Origin: Luteimonas salinisoli | Lineage (GTDB): Bacteria; Pseudomonadota; Gammaproteobacteria; Xanthomonadales; Xanthomonadaceae | NCBI RefSeq assembly: GCF_013425525.1 | Contig: NZ_JACCKA010000069.1 | Span: forward strand, 5,308-46,651 | Direction of reading: 5' to 3' | DNA: 41,344 bases | Shown here: one piece after another, positions 15,397 to 23,262 of the stretch | Layout of the letters: every line of letters begins with the position of its first letter | Position numbering within the stretch: the first letter of the stretch is position 1 | The notes under the pieces: generated by a model | What the model was told of the DNA's origin: nothing | What the model saw: the letters and a program-made list of their open reading frames with translations, nothing else | Database searches by the model: none | Translations under genes and position numbers: made by a program

Positions 15397-16788
15397 TTAC
15401 CTCTCCGCTACCGGCAACTGCTCCGCCCCTGTGTCGTTGCCGCCTCCATCGCCCATTCCCGACTCCCGATTCCCGATCCCCGGCTCCACACGCGCCAGCA
15501 GGCTGCCGGCGTAGAGCGCGGCCAGCAGCAGGGTGAGGCCGCCCCAGAAGGTGGAATAGAAGGCGAGGTGGGTGTTGAGCGGGAACACCGTGACCGCCAG
15601 CGCCAGCATCGCCGGACGCGCACGGTCGCGCGCCTCGGCGTCGGCATAGCGCCAGGCGCGCCAGGCCAGGGCGGCGCCGGCCAGCCACAACAGCAACCCC
15701 AGTCCCCCGGTCTCGCTGAGGATTTCCAGCACGATCTGGTGGGCATGCAGCGCCGGGCCATCGCCCCAGGCGGCCACCTTGCCGGCATGCGGGTCGCAGG
15801 CCGGGAAGGCCTCGCGGAAGGCGCGCGCACCGACCCCGTTAATCGGGCGCTCGCCAACCATGCACAGCGCCGCGCCCCAGATCCGCGTGCGTCCGGACAA
15901 CGCCATGTCGACGCCGGACTCGTCGGCCGTGACCATCTGCGCGGTGCGCTCGATCCGGTCGCGCACCTGCGGCGAAGCCAGGGTGAGCAGGCCCACGGTC
16001 GCCACGCCGAATAGAAACACGCCAGCCAGCCGCTTCCAGCCGAGCAGGCGCCAGCCCGAGAACAGCAGCACCAGCGCAAAGGTCAGCCACGATGCCCGTG
16101 CGCCGGCCAACAGGATCACCAGCCCCAGCGCCACCGCCGCCAGGATCCAGCCGCCGCTGCCGAAGCGGCGCCCGGCGAAGTACAGCGCGAACGGCGACAG
16201 GCTCGCCAGCACCAGGCCGATCTTGAGGTTGCACGGGCCGAGCACGCCGCTCAGGCGGTCGACGGCGGCCACGTCCTCGGCCGAGCACATCGGCCGGCCG
16301 CTGATCAGCTGTTTGGCGGCATCGATCCCGAAGAACAGCGGGCTGGTGCCGAAGAACGCCTCGGCCAGGCCGTCCAGGGTCCAGATCCCCACGATCACCG
16401 CCAGCCCGCCGAAGGTGATGCGGCGGCCGCGCGCGGTGGCCACCGCCGAGGCCACCAGCCACAAGAACGGCAGGTAGCGCAGATCGACCACCGATTCGCG
16501 GAGCGCGCGGCCGCCGTCGACCGCCCCGATCGAGGAGAACAGTTCCGGCAGCCAGTAGGCGCAGAACAGCACGCTGGTCAACGCCCAGGCCTGCACGCTG
16601 AGCAGCGCGGTGCCGTTGGCGAAGCGCGCCATCAGCAGCCGCGCGATCGCCACCAGCGCGCCGAGCACCATCACGCCCTCGGCATAGCCCGGCGCCGGCC
16701 ACAGCGCGACGAAGGCCAGCACCCAGTGCGGCGCCCAGCGCCAGCCCGGCACGGCGGGGGAACGGTCAGCGGCGGTCGAGTTCGGCAT
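15397..16788 (-). CDS. O-antigen ligase / Wzy family membrane protein
   Basis: 463-residue polytopic membrane protein with about ten to twelve predicted helices, of the O-antigen ligase-polymerase superfamily (WaaL/Wzy). The family region is the large periplasmic loop and following helix: GRTRIWGAALCMVGERPING, then LHAHQIVLEILSETGGLGLLLWL, whose histidines fall where WaaL has its essential His. By family knowledge it joins undecaprenyl-linked O-chain to lipid A-core or polymerises it. The final 16-20 residues (GIGNRESGMGDGGG) are translated from a 7-bp tandem repeat and look like an acquired tail. ATG 16788 is chosen; it overlaps the 3' end of the upstream glycosyltransferase by 23 bp. ATG 16818 is a possible alternative. 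Neither has an obvious RBS. Ligase versus polymerase remains open. Confidence 0.82.
   Translation of the reverse strand: MPNSTAADRSPAVPGWRWAPHWVLAFVALWPAPGYAEGVMVLGALVAIARLLMARFANGTALLSVQAWALTSVLFCAYWLPELFSSIGAVDGGRALRESVVDLRYLPFLWLVASAVATARGRRITFGGLAVIVGIWTLDGLAEAFFGTSPLFFGIDAAKQLISGRPMCSAEDVAAVDRLSGVLGPCNLKIGLVLASLSPFALYFAGRRFGSGGWILAAVALGLVILLAGARASWLTFALVLLFSGWRLLGWKRLAGVFLFGVATVGLLTLASPQVRDRIERTAQMVTADESGVDMALSGRTRIWGAALCMVGERPINGVGARAFREAFPACDPHAGKVAAWGDGPALHAHQIVLEILSETGGLGLLLWLAGAALAWRAWRYADAEARDRARPAMLALAVTVFPLNTHLAFYSTFWGGLTLLLAALYAGSLLARVEPGIGNRESGMGDGGGNDTGAEQLPVAER
15457..15483. repeat. 7-bp tandem array inside the 3' end of the O-antigen-ligase gene
   Basis: Just under four TCCCGAT-type units (one TCCCGAC, last one CCCCG) lie within the coding region of the gene at 15397-16788 and encode its GIGNRESGMG tail. 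The repeat is the same as those on both sides of lpxL, in the same orientation as the 14237 copy. Confidence 0.85.
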
Positions 16789-17893
16789 AGACGGCGAGGG
16801 TAGCGGCCTGCATGGCATCGAGGGTGTAGGGCATCGTAGCGGGAAGGACCGGGGCCTGTCCGAGCAGCAGGTGGGCGGCGGCGGCCAGTGCGGTGTCGTC
16901 GAACGGGACCACGGCGCCGCCGGGCTGCAGCTCGCGCAGCAGTTCCCCCACCCCGCCGTGGTCCCAGCCGAGCACCGGGCGCCCGACCGCCAGCGCCTCG
17001 ATCACCGTGCGCCCGAACGCCTCCGGCTTGCGCGACAGCTGCAGCACCAGGTCGCTGGCGGCATAGGCCTCGGCGATGGCGGCGATCGGTGGGGTCATCG
17101 CCAGCGCTTCGCCGATGCCGAGGGCGGCGGCACGCTGCTCGAGTTCGACGAGATAGCGCTCGCGGCCCGGCTCGCGCGCGCCGGGCATCCACAACCGTGC
17201 GTCACGCCCTTCGGCGCGCAGCCGCGCCAGCAGCGCCAACGCGTCGGCGTGGCCCTTCAGGCGGGTGCCACGGCCGGGCAGCAGCAGCAGCGGCCCGTCC
17301 CCCGCCAACTGCGAATGCTCGACTGCGACGCGCGCGCGCGCGGCCGGGTCCGGCAGCGGCCGGGCGGGGAACGCGGCCGGGTCGATGCCGCGGGGAATGA
17401 CCCGCAGCGTCGCCGCCGGAGTGTCCCGGTAGTGGTGCAACAGGTGCGCTCGCACCGTCGCCGACACGCAGATCACCCGTTCGCCGCGCGCCATGATCGC
17501 GCTGTAGCGCGAGGGCGAGTTGAGCCCGTGCGCGGTGGTGACCAAACGCGGGCGCGCGGCGGCGGGCATGCCGCGCAGCGCGCGCCAGCCGAGCCAGGCC
17601 GGCAGTCGCGAGCGCGCGTGCACGATGTCGGCGCCGGTGTCGGCGAACAACCGCCGCAGGGTGCGGACATGGCGCAGGGCGAGCAGCGACTTGCGGCCGA
17701 TATCGAGCGCGACGTGCTCGGCGCCGGTGTCGCGCAGCGCCGGCAACAGCCGCCCCCCGGCCGAGACCACCACCGCGCGGTGGCCCGCCCGCACCAGGGC
17801 CCCGGCGATTTCCAGGGTGGAGCGTTCGACGCCGCCGGACTCCAGCGCCGGCAGCAGCTGCACCACGGTCAACCCAGGTTCGGCGGCAGGCAT
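16766..17893 (-). CDS. Glycosyltransferase family 4 (GT-B)
   Basis: 375-residue cytoplasmic or peripheral-membrane glycosyltransferase. The N-terminal acceptor-side motif LPALESGGVERSTLEIAGAL (GGVER) and DIVHARSRLPAW are typical of GT4. The donor-binding domain includes VIPRGIDPAAF, LLPGRGTRLKGHADAL and the E-x7-E segment KPEAFGRTVIEALAVGRPVL, ending GWDHGGVGEL. No membrane helices or signal are seen. It overlaps the downstream O-antigen-ligase gene by 23 bp and is 39 bp from the upstream zinc-finger gene, so the three are probably cotranscribed. Together with WaaL-like, WaaA and LpxL this points to LPS core or O-chain assembly. The sugar donor and acceptor are not predictable here. ATG 17893 lacks a strong RBS. 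Confidence 0.9.
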   Translation of the reverse strand: MPAAEPGLTVVQLLPALESGGVERSTLEIAGALVRAGHRAVVVSAGGRLLPALRDTGAEHVALDIGRKSLLALRHVRTLRRLFADTGADIVHARSRLPAWLGWRALRGMPAAARPRLVTTAHGLNSPSRYSAIMARGERVICVSATVRAHLLHHYRDTPAATLRVIPRGIDPAAFPARPLPDPAARARVAVEHSQLAGDGPLLLLPGRGTRLKGHADALALLARLRAEGRDARLWMPGAREPGRERYLVELEQRAAALGIGEALAMTPPIAAIAEAYAASDLVLQLSRKPEAFGRTVIEALAVGRPVLGWDHGGVGELLRELQPGGAVVPFDDTALAAAAHLLLGQAPVLPATMPYTLDAMQAATLAVYAELDRR

Positions 17894-17932
17894 CTGCAGG
17901 ACCGGGCCGGTGCGGCGCCGCCGCGCCGTCGG

Positions 17933-18133
17933 TCAGTCGACCAGCACGAAGTGGGCGCCGCAGTACGGGCAGTCGGACTCGCCGCCCTCCGCTTCGATCG
18001 GCAGGTACACGCGCGGATGCGAATTCCACAGGGCCATCGCCGGCAGCGGGCAGCTCAGCGGCAGATCGGCGCGGCGGACCTCGTAGCGCTGTCGGGCGTT
18101 GGCTTGCTCGGGAAGGACTTCGGCTGCGGACAT
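17933..18133 (-). CDS. Small zinc-finger (CHCC-type) protein
   Basis: 66-residue cytoplasmic protein with the CHCC zinc-finger pattern C28, H39, C55, C58 (SCPLPAM, NSHPRVYLPIE, CPYCG). The same motif occurs in the NDUFS6 accessory subunit of complex I and in small stand-alone bacterial proteins of unknown role. Length and motif spacing are typical of the bacterial group. It starts at ATG 18133 and lies upstream of the GT4 gene on the same strand. A precise function is unknown; metal binding is a family-based inference. Confidence 0.85.
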   Translation of the reverse strand: MSAAEVLPEQANARQRYEVRRADLPLSCPLPAMALWNSHPRVYLPIEAEGGESDCPYCGAHFVLVD

Positions 18134-18209
18134 GACGGGAAACCGGGCGGGACAGGCCGCCAGTCTACCGCCCCGCGCCGTGGCTGCGGCGCATGCCCGC
18201 GTCGAGGCG

Positions 18210-18638
18210 TCAGCGCAGCCAGCCCCGCGCCGCGGCGCGGTTCGCGTACCAGACCAGGAACCCGGCGATGGCGACGATCAACAGGGTCATCGGCAGTCCG
18301 GATGCGCCGGAGACCGCCCACGCCGGGGTCAGCGCGTAGACGCCGGCCATCTGCACCACCACCGCCAGCAGCGAAACGGCGAACGCCGCCACCGCCCAGC
18401 GCCGCCGCAGCAGCAGGGCGAGCGACCCGAGCACGCCGCCGAACACCGCCACGCCGTACGGGATGTCCAGCCAGGCCGGCATCACCGCATAGATCTGCTG
18501 CTGTTCGGGCGGCAGCGCCGCGATCTGCTCCGGGCCCATGTTCGTCTGCAGGAAGAACATCGCCACGCCGATCAGGTTCCAGACCAGCGCGAGCGCCGCG
18601 ACCACCCAGAACGTGGTCGGCACCTTCGTCGTGTCCAT
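18210..18638 (-). CDS. Four-helix integral membrane protein of unknown function
   Basis: 142-residue inner-membrane protein with predicted helices at about 10-30, 57-77, 81-102 and 113-132, separated by a short loop after helix 1 (NMGPEQIAALPPEQQQIY) and a basic RRR between helices 2 and 3. Relatives in this family are, as I recall, annotated only as hypothetical or vaguely as transporters. A strong ribosome site GGGAGGGAG precedes ATG 18638. It lies 75 bp downstream of the response-regulator gene on the same strand and may be the last gene of that operon or separately expressed. No catalytic motif is visible. Confidence 0.75.
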   Translation of the reverse strand: MDTTKVPTTFWVVAALALVWNLIGVAMFFLQTNMGPEQIAALPPEQQQIYAVMPAWLDIPYGVAVFGGVLGSLALLLRRRWAVAAFAVSLLAVVVQMAGVYALTPAWAVSGASGLPMTLLIVAIAGFLVWYANRAAARGWLR

Positions 18639-18713
18639 GCTCCCTCCCCGGGATCGTCAGGCGACGGCGCCGAGCCTACTCCCGGCCCGCGGCGCCATCC
18701 AGTGCCCCGGGGC

Positions 18714-19316
18714 CTACAGCCACCCCTTCTGCCGCGCCAGCCGGTAGGCCTCGATACGGTTGCCCACCCCGAGCTTGCCGATCGCCTCGGACAGGTAGTT
18801 GCGTACTGTGCCCTGCGACAGCCCCAGCTGGCCGGCGATCTCCGCCGCCGAGCGTCCCTCGCCGGCCAGGCGCAGCACCTGGCGCTCGCGATCGCTGAGC
18901 GGGTCGGCCTCGGACCATGCCTCCAGCGCCAGCTGCGGGTCCAGCGCACGGCCGCCGCGATGCACCTTGCGCAACGCCTCGGCCAGGTCTTCCGCCGGGG
19001 CGTCCTTGAGCAGGTAGCCAGAGACGCCGGCGTCGAGCGCCCGGCGCAGGAAGCCGGGCCGGGCGAACGTGGTGACGATCACGACCTTCACCGGCAATTC
19101 GTGGCGCTGGATGCGCTGCGCCAGTTCCAGGCCGGTCAGCCCCGGCATCTCGATGTCGGTGACCAGCACGTCGGGCCGCAGCCGCTGCAGCTCGCGCCAG
19201 GCGCTCTCGCCCTCGGCGCACGCGCCCAGCACTTCGATGTCCTGCTCCAGCCCCAGCAGCGCCGACAGCGCGCCGCGCACCAGCGCCTGGTCCTCGGCGA
19301 GCAGCACGCGGATCAT
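18714..19316 (-). CDS. NarL/FixJ-family response regulator (DesR-like)
   Basis: 200-residue two-component regulator. The receiver domain (1-118) has the acidic pair E8-D9 (LLAEDQ), phosphoacceptor D54 (VTDIEMPG), T83 (VTTF) and K104 (LLKDAP). The LuxR-type helix-turn-helix (about 135-198) reads LSDRERQVLRLAGEGRSAAEIAGQL and SQGTVRNYLSEAIGKLG. It is the expected partner of the kinase encoded immediately upstream. ATG 19316 gives the canonical start MIRVLLAEDQ; the frame stays open to ATG 19442 but that would add 42 low-complexity residues. Unlike most kinase-regulator pairs the genes are separated by 138 bp containing a short TCGAA tandem. Likely target: its own ABC exporter operon, inferred from linkage. 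Confidence 0.93.
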   Translation of the reverse strand: MIRVLLAEDQALVRGALSALLGLEQDIEVLGACAEGESAWRELQRLRPDVLVTDIEMPGLTGLELAQRIQRHELPVKVVIVTTFARPGFLRRALDAGVSGYLLKDAPAEDLAEALRKVHRGGRALDPQLALEAWSEADPLSDRERQVLRLAGEGRSAAEIAGQLGLSQGTVRNYLSEAIGKLGVGNRIEAYRLARQKGWL

Positions 19317-19397
19317 CGGCGGTACGGTCGTAGGACGGGCATCGGCGCAACATAGCAGAGCGGACGCGGCGCGCGCCGCGTCCTCCATCGCGCCTGG

Positions 19398-19412
19398 TCG
19401 AATCGAATCGAA
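19398..19412. repeat. 5-bp tandem TCGAA x3 in the kinase-regulator gap
   Basis: Three perfect TCGAA units, then three degenerate ones (TCGGG, TCGGC, TCGGT), lie in the 138-bp gap between the histidine kinase stop and the regulator start. This could be a slippage-prone spot; I see no coding role. Confidence 0.6.
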
Positions 19413-19454
19413 TCGGGTCGGCTCGGTGCGACGATCCTCCATGCATCGCCGCGA

Positions 19455-20618
19455 TCAAGCGGCACCCTGCTCCTGGACGCCGAGCGGCACCCGCGCCTCG
19501 ATCCGGGTACCGCCGCCCGGAGCCGGCTCGATGCACAGGCGGCCGCGCGCCGCCTCCAGCCGCTCGCGCATTCCCCCCAGGCCGTTGCCGGGGACGATGG
19601 CCCCGCCGCGCCCGTCGTCGACGATGCACAGCACCGCCTCGCCATCCTCCAGGGCGAGACGCACCTCCGCATGGTTCGCGCGCGCGTGGCGCTGGATGTT
19701 GGTGACCGCCTCGCGCACGGTCAGCGCCAGCGCCGTCTCGACGCCGGGCGGGAGCGCCGCCGCGCCGGCGTCGCCGTCGACGCGGTAGCCGAACGCCACG
19801 CCGTCGGTTTCCAGCAGCAGCCGCGCCGATGCCAGCTCCGCGGCAATGCCGGCAGCGCGGATGCCGCTGACCGCGCGCCGCACCTGCGCCAGCGCATCGC
19901 GGGCACCGCGCGCGACCTGCTCGATCTCGGCGCGCGCCGCGTTGGGATCGCGCGCCACCAATCGGGCGGCCAGATCCGACTTCAACGCCACCATCGACAG
20001 GGTGTGGCCCAGCAGGTCGTGCAGGTCGCGGCCGATGCGCTCGCGCTCGGCGGTGGCGGCCAGCCGCCGCACCTCGTCGTGGGACAGCTTGAGCGCGCGA
20101 TCATTGCGTTGCCCGATGCGCTCGACGTGGACGACGACGCCGACGACCAGCGTGACCAGCGGCATCGCCAGCAGCGTTCGCCACGGGTAGCCGAGCCACA
20201 GCGCCCAGCCGATCAGGATGCCATTGAGCGCCAGCAATAGCCCGAGGTAGGGCAGCGCGCGCATGCGCTGCGGATGCAGCAGCACGCAGCCGAACACGAA
20301 ATAGCTCAGGCCGGCCGGATACCAGGGCAGCAGCGCCAGGCTCATGGCGACCATCGCCACCGCATGGCGGTGCGCGGTGCGCGCCGGCGCCAGCAGCACC
20401 CGCGCATAGAGCAGCAGGAACAGCGGATAGGACGCCAGCGTGAGCAGCAGCCAGCGCAGGTCGTAGCCGTGGGGGGTGAACGCCGGGGTGATGAAGATCC
20501 ACACCGACCAGAGCAGGTGGACGGCCTCGATCCAAGGCGACTTGCCCAGACGCATGGCGTGCCCGACCACCGAGTCGGCGGCCGGGCGTAGCCATCGCGG
20601 CAGCCGGTCGGGATTCAT
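19455..20618 (-). CDS. Sensor histidine kinase (HisKA_3, DesK-like)
   Basis: 387-residue inner-membrane sensor kinase. Five or six predicted helices occupy about residues 30-165 with only short loops, so a stimulus is probably sensed in the membrane, as in DesK. The phosphoacceptor is H200 in ERERIGRDLHDLLGHTLS. The ATPase domain has the N box LREAVTNIQRHARA, G1 DDGRGG and G2 GNGLGGMRERL. It starts at ATG 20618, 20 bp after the amidohydrolase stop, and is followed by the NarL-type regulator. There is no PAS, HAMP or periplasmic domain. The operon (ABC-2 exporter, amidohydrolase, kinase, regulator) suggests it senses membrane perturbation or the exporter substrate. Confidence 0.92.
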   Translation of the reverse strand: MNPDRLPRWLRPAADSVVGHAMRLGKSPWIEAVHLLWSVWIFITPAFTPHGYDLRWLLLTLASYPLFLLLYARVLLAPARTAHRHAVAMVAMSLALLPWYPAGLSYFVFGCVLLHPQRMRALPYLGLLLALNGILIGWALWLGYPWRTLLAMPLVTLVVGVVVHVERIGQRNDRALKLSHDEVRRLAATAERERIGRDLHDLLGHTLSMVALKSDLAARLVARDPNAARAEIEQVARGARDALAQVRRAVSGIRAAGIAAELASARLLLETDGVAFGYRVDGDAGAAALPPGVETALALTVREAVTNIQRHARANHAEVRLALEDGEAVLCIVDDGRGGAIVPGNGLGGMRERLEAARGRLCIEPAPGGGTRIEARVPLGVQEQGAA

Positions 20619-20638
20619 GCCGGCATCATGCCATCGAC

Positions 20639-22456
20639 TCAGCGCAACTCGAGATCGTCGAGCAGGAACCGGAACCGACCGGCGGGCATCCCGGCGGTGA
20701 AGGCGATGCCGCGCAGGCGCGTGAGGTCGGCGCCGGCGAAGCCGCCCATGTCCAGACGCACCTCGCTCCATTCCGGTCCCGCCTCGAAGGTCTGCATCGC
20801 GGGCATCCCCTGCATCGACTCCCCGGAGAACAGCAGCACGCTGTAGCGCCGGCCGTCGCCGCGCACCTTGAACACCAGGGTCGAGCGCGACGACAGGTCG
20901 ACCGCCTCCATCGGCGCGCCGCCGGGCCAGAACATCGCCCCCGCCCAGGGATGGACGAAGCCCGCGCGCACCTCGCCTTCCACCGCCAGCGCGCCGCGCG
21001 ACCCACCGGCACCGCCGGCGACGATCCGGTGTTCGACCTCCGATGCGCCGCCGGCCATGCGGTCGGTGGTCGGCTGCCAGCTGCCGAACGCGGCCTCTGC
21101 CGCCCCCGCCTCGAAGTCGCTGACCAGCGCGCCCGCCGGGGCGACCGCGATCGCGGCGCCGCCGGGATCGCGCTCGACGCGGCGGCCGTTCTTCCACACC
21201 CCGGCGATGGCGCGCGTGGCCGTGATATCGGTCTGCGGATCGCCCTCGACCAGCACCAGATCGGCGCGCATCCCGGGGGCGATGCGGCCGCGGTCGCCCA
21301 ACCCGAAGTGGCGTGCCGGCAGCGAGGTGGCGGCGGCCAGCGCCTGCACCGGCGACAGGCCGGCGCGCACCAGCAGCGCCAGTTCGCCATGCAGACTGGC
21401 GCCGTGGGCGGTGCCGGGGTTGAGCGCATCGGTACCGGCAAGGATCGGCACACCCGCAGCGTGCAGCCTGCGCACGCTCTCCAGTGCATGGTCCAGCGCC
21501 TGGCCGCGGCCGCCGCCCCACGGCGGCACGGCCTCCAGCGACTCGCGCTGCGCCTGCGTCAGCAGCGGCCCCAGCCGCGAATCCTCCACCAGCGCCGGGC
21601 CGTCGCTGCGCCCCGAAAACGAGGCCAGCACCGACAGCGTCGGCACCACGAACGCACCGCCGTCGCGGGCGGCGGCGACGAGCGCGTCGTCGGCCGCTTC
21701 GTCCACGAACACGTGCACCAGCCCGTCGGCGCCCGCCGCCAGCGCGTGGCGCGCGTCTTCCTGCGCCGAGACGTGCACCAGCGCCAGCCGGTCGGCAGCA
21801 TGGGCGGCGGCGACGACCTGCTGCACCTGTGCCGGCGACAGCGTCGGCAACCGGCGTTCGCTGCCGTGGGCGGCGAGGTCCTCGACGATCAACTTGATGT
21901 AGTCGGCGCCCTCGGCCACGCGCGCGGCGACGAAGGCGGGAACATCGGTATCGGCGTCGACGGTCGGCACCGGGAAGCCGTACTGGGTGCCGTGGCCGTC
22001 CGGCGCGGTGATCGCGTAGCCCGCCGCCCACAGGTCGGCGCGGTCGCCGCGGTCCAGAGACTCGCGCTGCGCGCGCATCGCCGGCAGCCGGTCCGCCATG
22101 CCGTGCATGTCGAGCATGGTGGTGACGCCGAAGCGCACCGCGTCGCGCTGCGCGTCGCCCCAGGCATGCACATGCGCGTCGATCAGGCCGGGCAGCAGGG
22201 TGCGTCCGGCGCCGTCGATCACCGGCACTCCTGCTGGCGCCACGGCATCGGCCGCGACCGCGGCGACCCGTCCCTCGCGTACCACCACCGTGACCGGACC
22301 GAGATCGCGCTCGCCGTCGAACACCCGCACGTCGCGGATCGCGAAGCCGTCGACATCGCCGGGAGCGGCACCCCCGTCTGGCCCGCCGCGTGCGACGGCG
22401 AGGCCGAGCACGGCGACCAGCGCGCCCAGGGCGAGGAATTCAGGCAGTCTTGTCAT
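20639..22456 (-). CDS. Exported amidohydrolase with C-terminal CIA30-like domain
   Basis: 605-residue protein. Residues 1-23 (MTRLPEFLALGALVAVLGLA) are a signal peptide or membrane anchor. Residues about 38-435 form an imidazolonepropionase-type amidohydrolase with all expected metal ligands: H95 and H97 (DAHVH), K188 (YIKLIVE), H228 (LVHVS), H248 (LVHVF) and D343 (AGTDALNPG). Residues about 440-605 form a beta-rich CIA30/CBM11-like carbohydrate- or ligand-binding domain (VSDFEAGA start, FKVRGDGRRYSVLLFS, FRFLLDDLELR end). The reaction would be metal-dependent hydrolysis of a cyclic amide, peptide or related bond outside the cytoplasm; the substrate is unknown. GGAG 8 nt before ATG 22456 fixes the start. 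It is the third gene after the ABC-2 ATPase and permease. Confidence 0.88.
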   Translation of the reverse strand: MTRLPEFLALGALVAVLGLAVARGGPDGGAAPGDVDGFAIRDVRVFDGERDLGPVTVVVREGRVAAVAADAVAPAGVPVIDGAGRTLLPGLIDAHVHAWGDAQRDAVRFGVTTMLDMHGMADRLPAMRAQRESLDRGDRADLWAAGYAITAPDGHGTQYGFPVPTVDADTDVPAFVAARVAEGADYIKLIVEDLAAHGSERRLPTLSPAQVQQVVAAAHAADRLALVHVSAQEDARHALAAGADGLVHVFVDEAADDALVAAARDGGAFVVPTLSVLASFSGRSDGPALVEDSRLGPLLTQAQRESLEAVPPWGGGRGQALDHALESVRRLHAAGVPILAGTDALNPGTAHGASLHGELALLVRAGLSPVQALAAATSLPARHFGLGDRGRIAPGMRADLVLVEGDPQTDITATRAIAGVWKNGRRVERDPGGAAIAVAPAGALVSDFEAGAAEAAFGSWQPTTDRMAGGASEVEHRIVAGGAGGSRGALAVEGEVRAGFVHPWAGAMFWPGGAPMEAVDLSSRSTLVFKVRGDGRRYSVLLFSGESMQGMPAMQTFEAGPEWSEVRLDMGGFAGADLTRLRGIAFTAGMPAGRFRFLLDDLELR

Positions 22457-22485
22457 CGTTGGCTCCAGTATGTGTGTCGACGGGT

Positions 22486-23262
22486 TCAGCCCACCGTCGC
22501 CAGGCGGCGGTGCGCGAGCAGGAAGAACGCCAGCGTGACCAGCACCAGTACCGCCAGGTGCAACCACAGGCTGTCGCCCGCATCGCTGCCGACCGCCTTC
22601 AACGCCACCTGGCCGAGGTGGAAGGCGGGCCAGGCCGGCGCCATCGCCGCCAGCGGGCCGGGCAGCACCGCCAGCGGCAGCAGCAGGCCGGACAGGAACG
22701 CCATCGGCAGGAACAGCAGGTTGATCAGCCCCGGTGCGGCGTTGCCGCTGACCAGCGAACCCAGATACATGCCGAGCGCGCAGAACGGCAGCACCCCGAG
22801 CGCGCTCACCGCCAGCAGCAGCGCCCAGGTGGCGGCCGGAAGCACCACGCCGGCGACGCCGGCGGCCAGCACCATGAGCAGCAGCGCGACCATGATCGCG
22901 AACAACACCGCCATCGCCATCCGCGCCAGCAGCCATGCGCCGGGCGGCAGCGGCAGCGCACGCTTGAGCTGCAGGAATCCCTGCTCCCGGTCCATCGCGG
23001 TGGTGACGCCGAAGCCGAACAATCCGGCGCCGATGACGCCGAAGGCGCAGTAGTTGGCGAGCAGCGCCGGACCCGCGGCGCCGCGGCCGCTGCCCAGCAG
23101 CACCGCGAACAGCAGATAGAACAGCGCCGGGAACAGCAGCGTCGGCAGGACGTACATCGGCTCGCGCAGCAGGCGCAGGAACTCGCAGCGCGCCTCGAGG
23201 AGGTAGCTGCGCCAGCGCGGTGCAGCCGCGGACAGATGCGTGGATCGGATATGCGCGTTCAT
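22486..23262 (-). CDS. ABC-2 type transporter permease
   Basis: 258-residue inner-membrane permease with six predicted helices and the ABC-2 layout: a cytoplasmic N-terminal segment (LEARCEFLRLLREPMYVLPTLL), helix pairs, and the LINLLFLPMAFLSGLLLPL stretch near the fifth helix. The start ATG overlaps the ATPase stop as TGATG at 23262, so the two are translationally coupled and form one exporter. It is 29 bp upstream of the amidohydrolase gene. Family members export drugs, lipids, peptides or polysaccharides. No substrate clue is visible beyond the linked hydrolase. Confidence 0.9.
   Translation of the reverse strand: MNAHIRSTHLSAAAPRWRSYLLEARCEFLRLLREPMYVLPTLLFPALFYLLFAVLLGSGRGAAGPALLANYCAFGVIGAGLFGFGVTTAMDREQGFLQLKRALPLPPGAWLLARMAMAVLFAIMVALLLMVLAAGVAGVVLPAATWALLLAVSALGVLPFCALGMYLGSLVSGNAAPGLINLLFLPMAFLSGLLLPLAVLPGPLAAMAPAWPAFHLGQVALKAVGSDAGDSLWLHLAVLVLVTLAFFLLAHRRLATVG

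Noticed and set aside
14237..15483. Possible CRISPR-like array around lpxL
   Set aside because: The repeats are contiguous 7-bp units without spacers and are spread over three separate loci, one inside a gene. No cas genes are present.
19317..19442. Extended start of the response regulator at ATG 19442
   Set aside because: The added 42 residues are low-complexity and unlike any receiver domain N-terminus. ATG 19316 gives the canonical MIRVLLAEDQ start.
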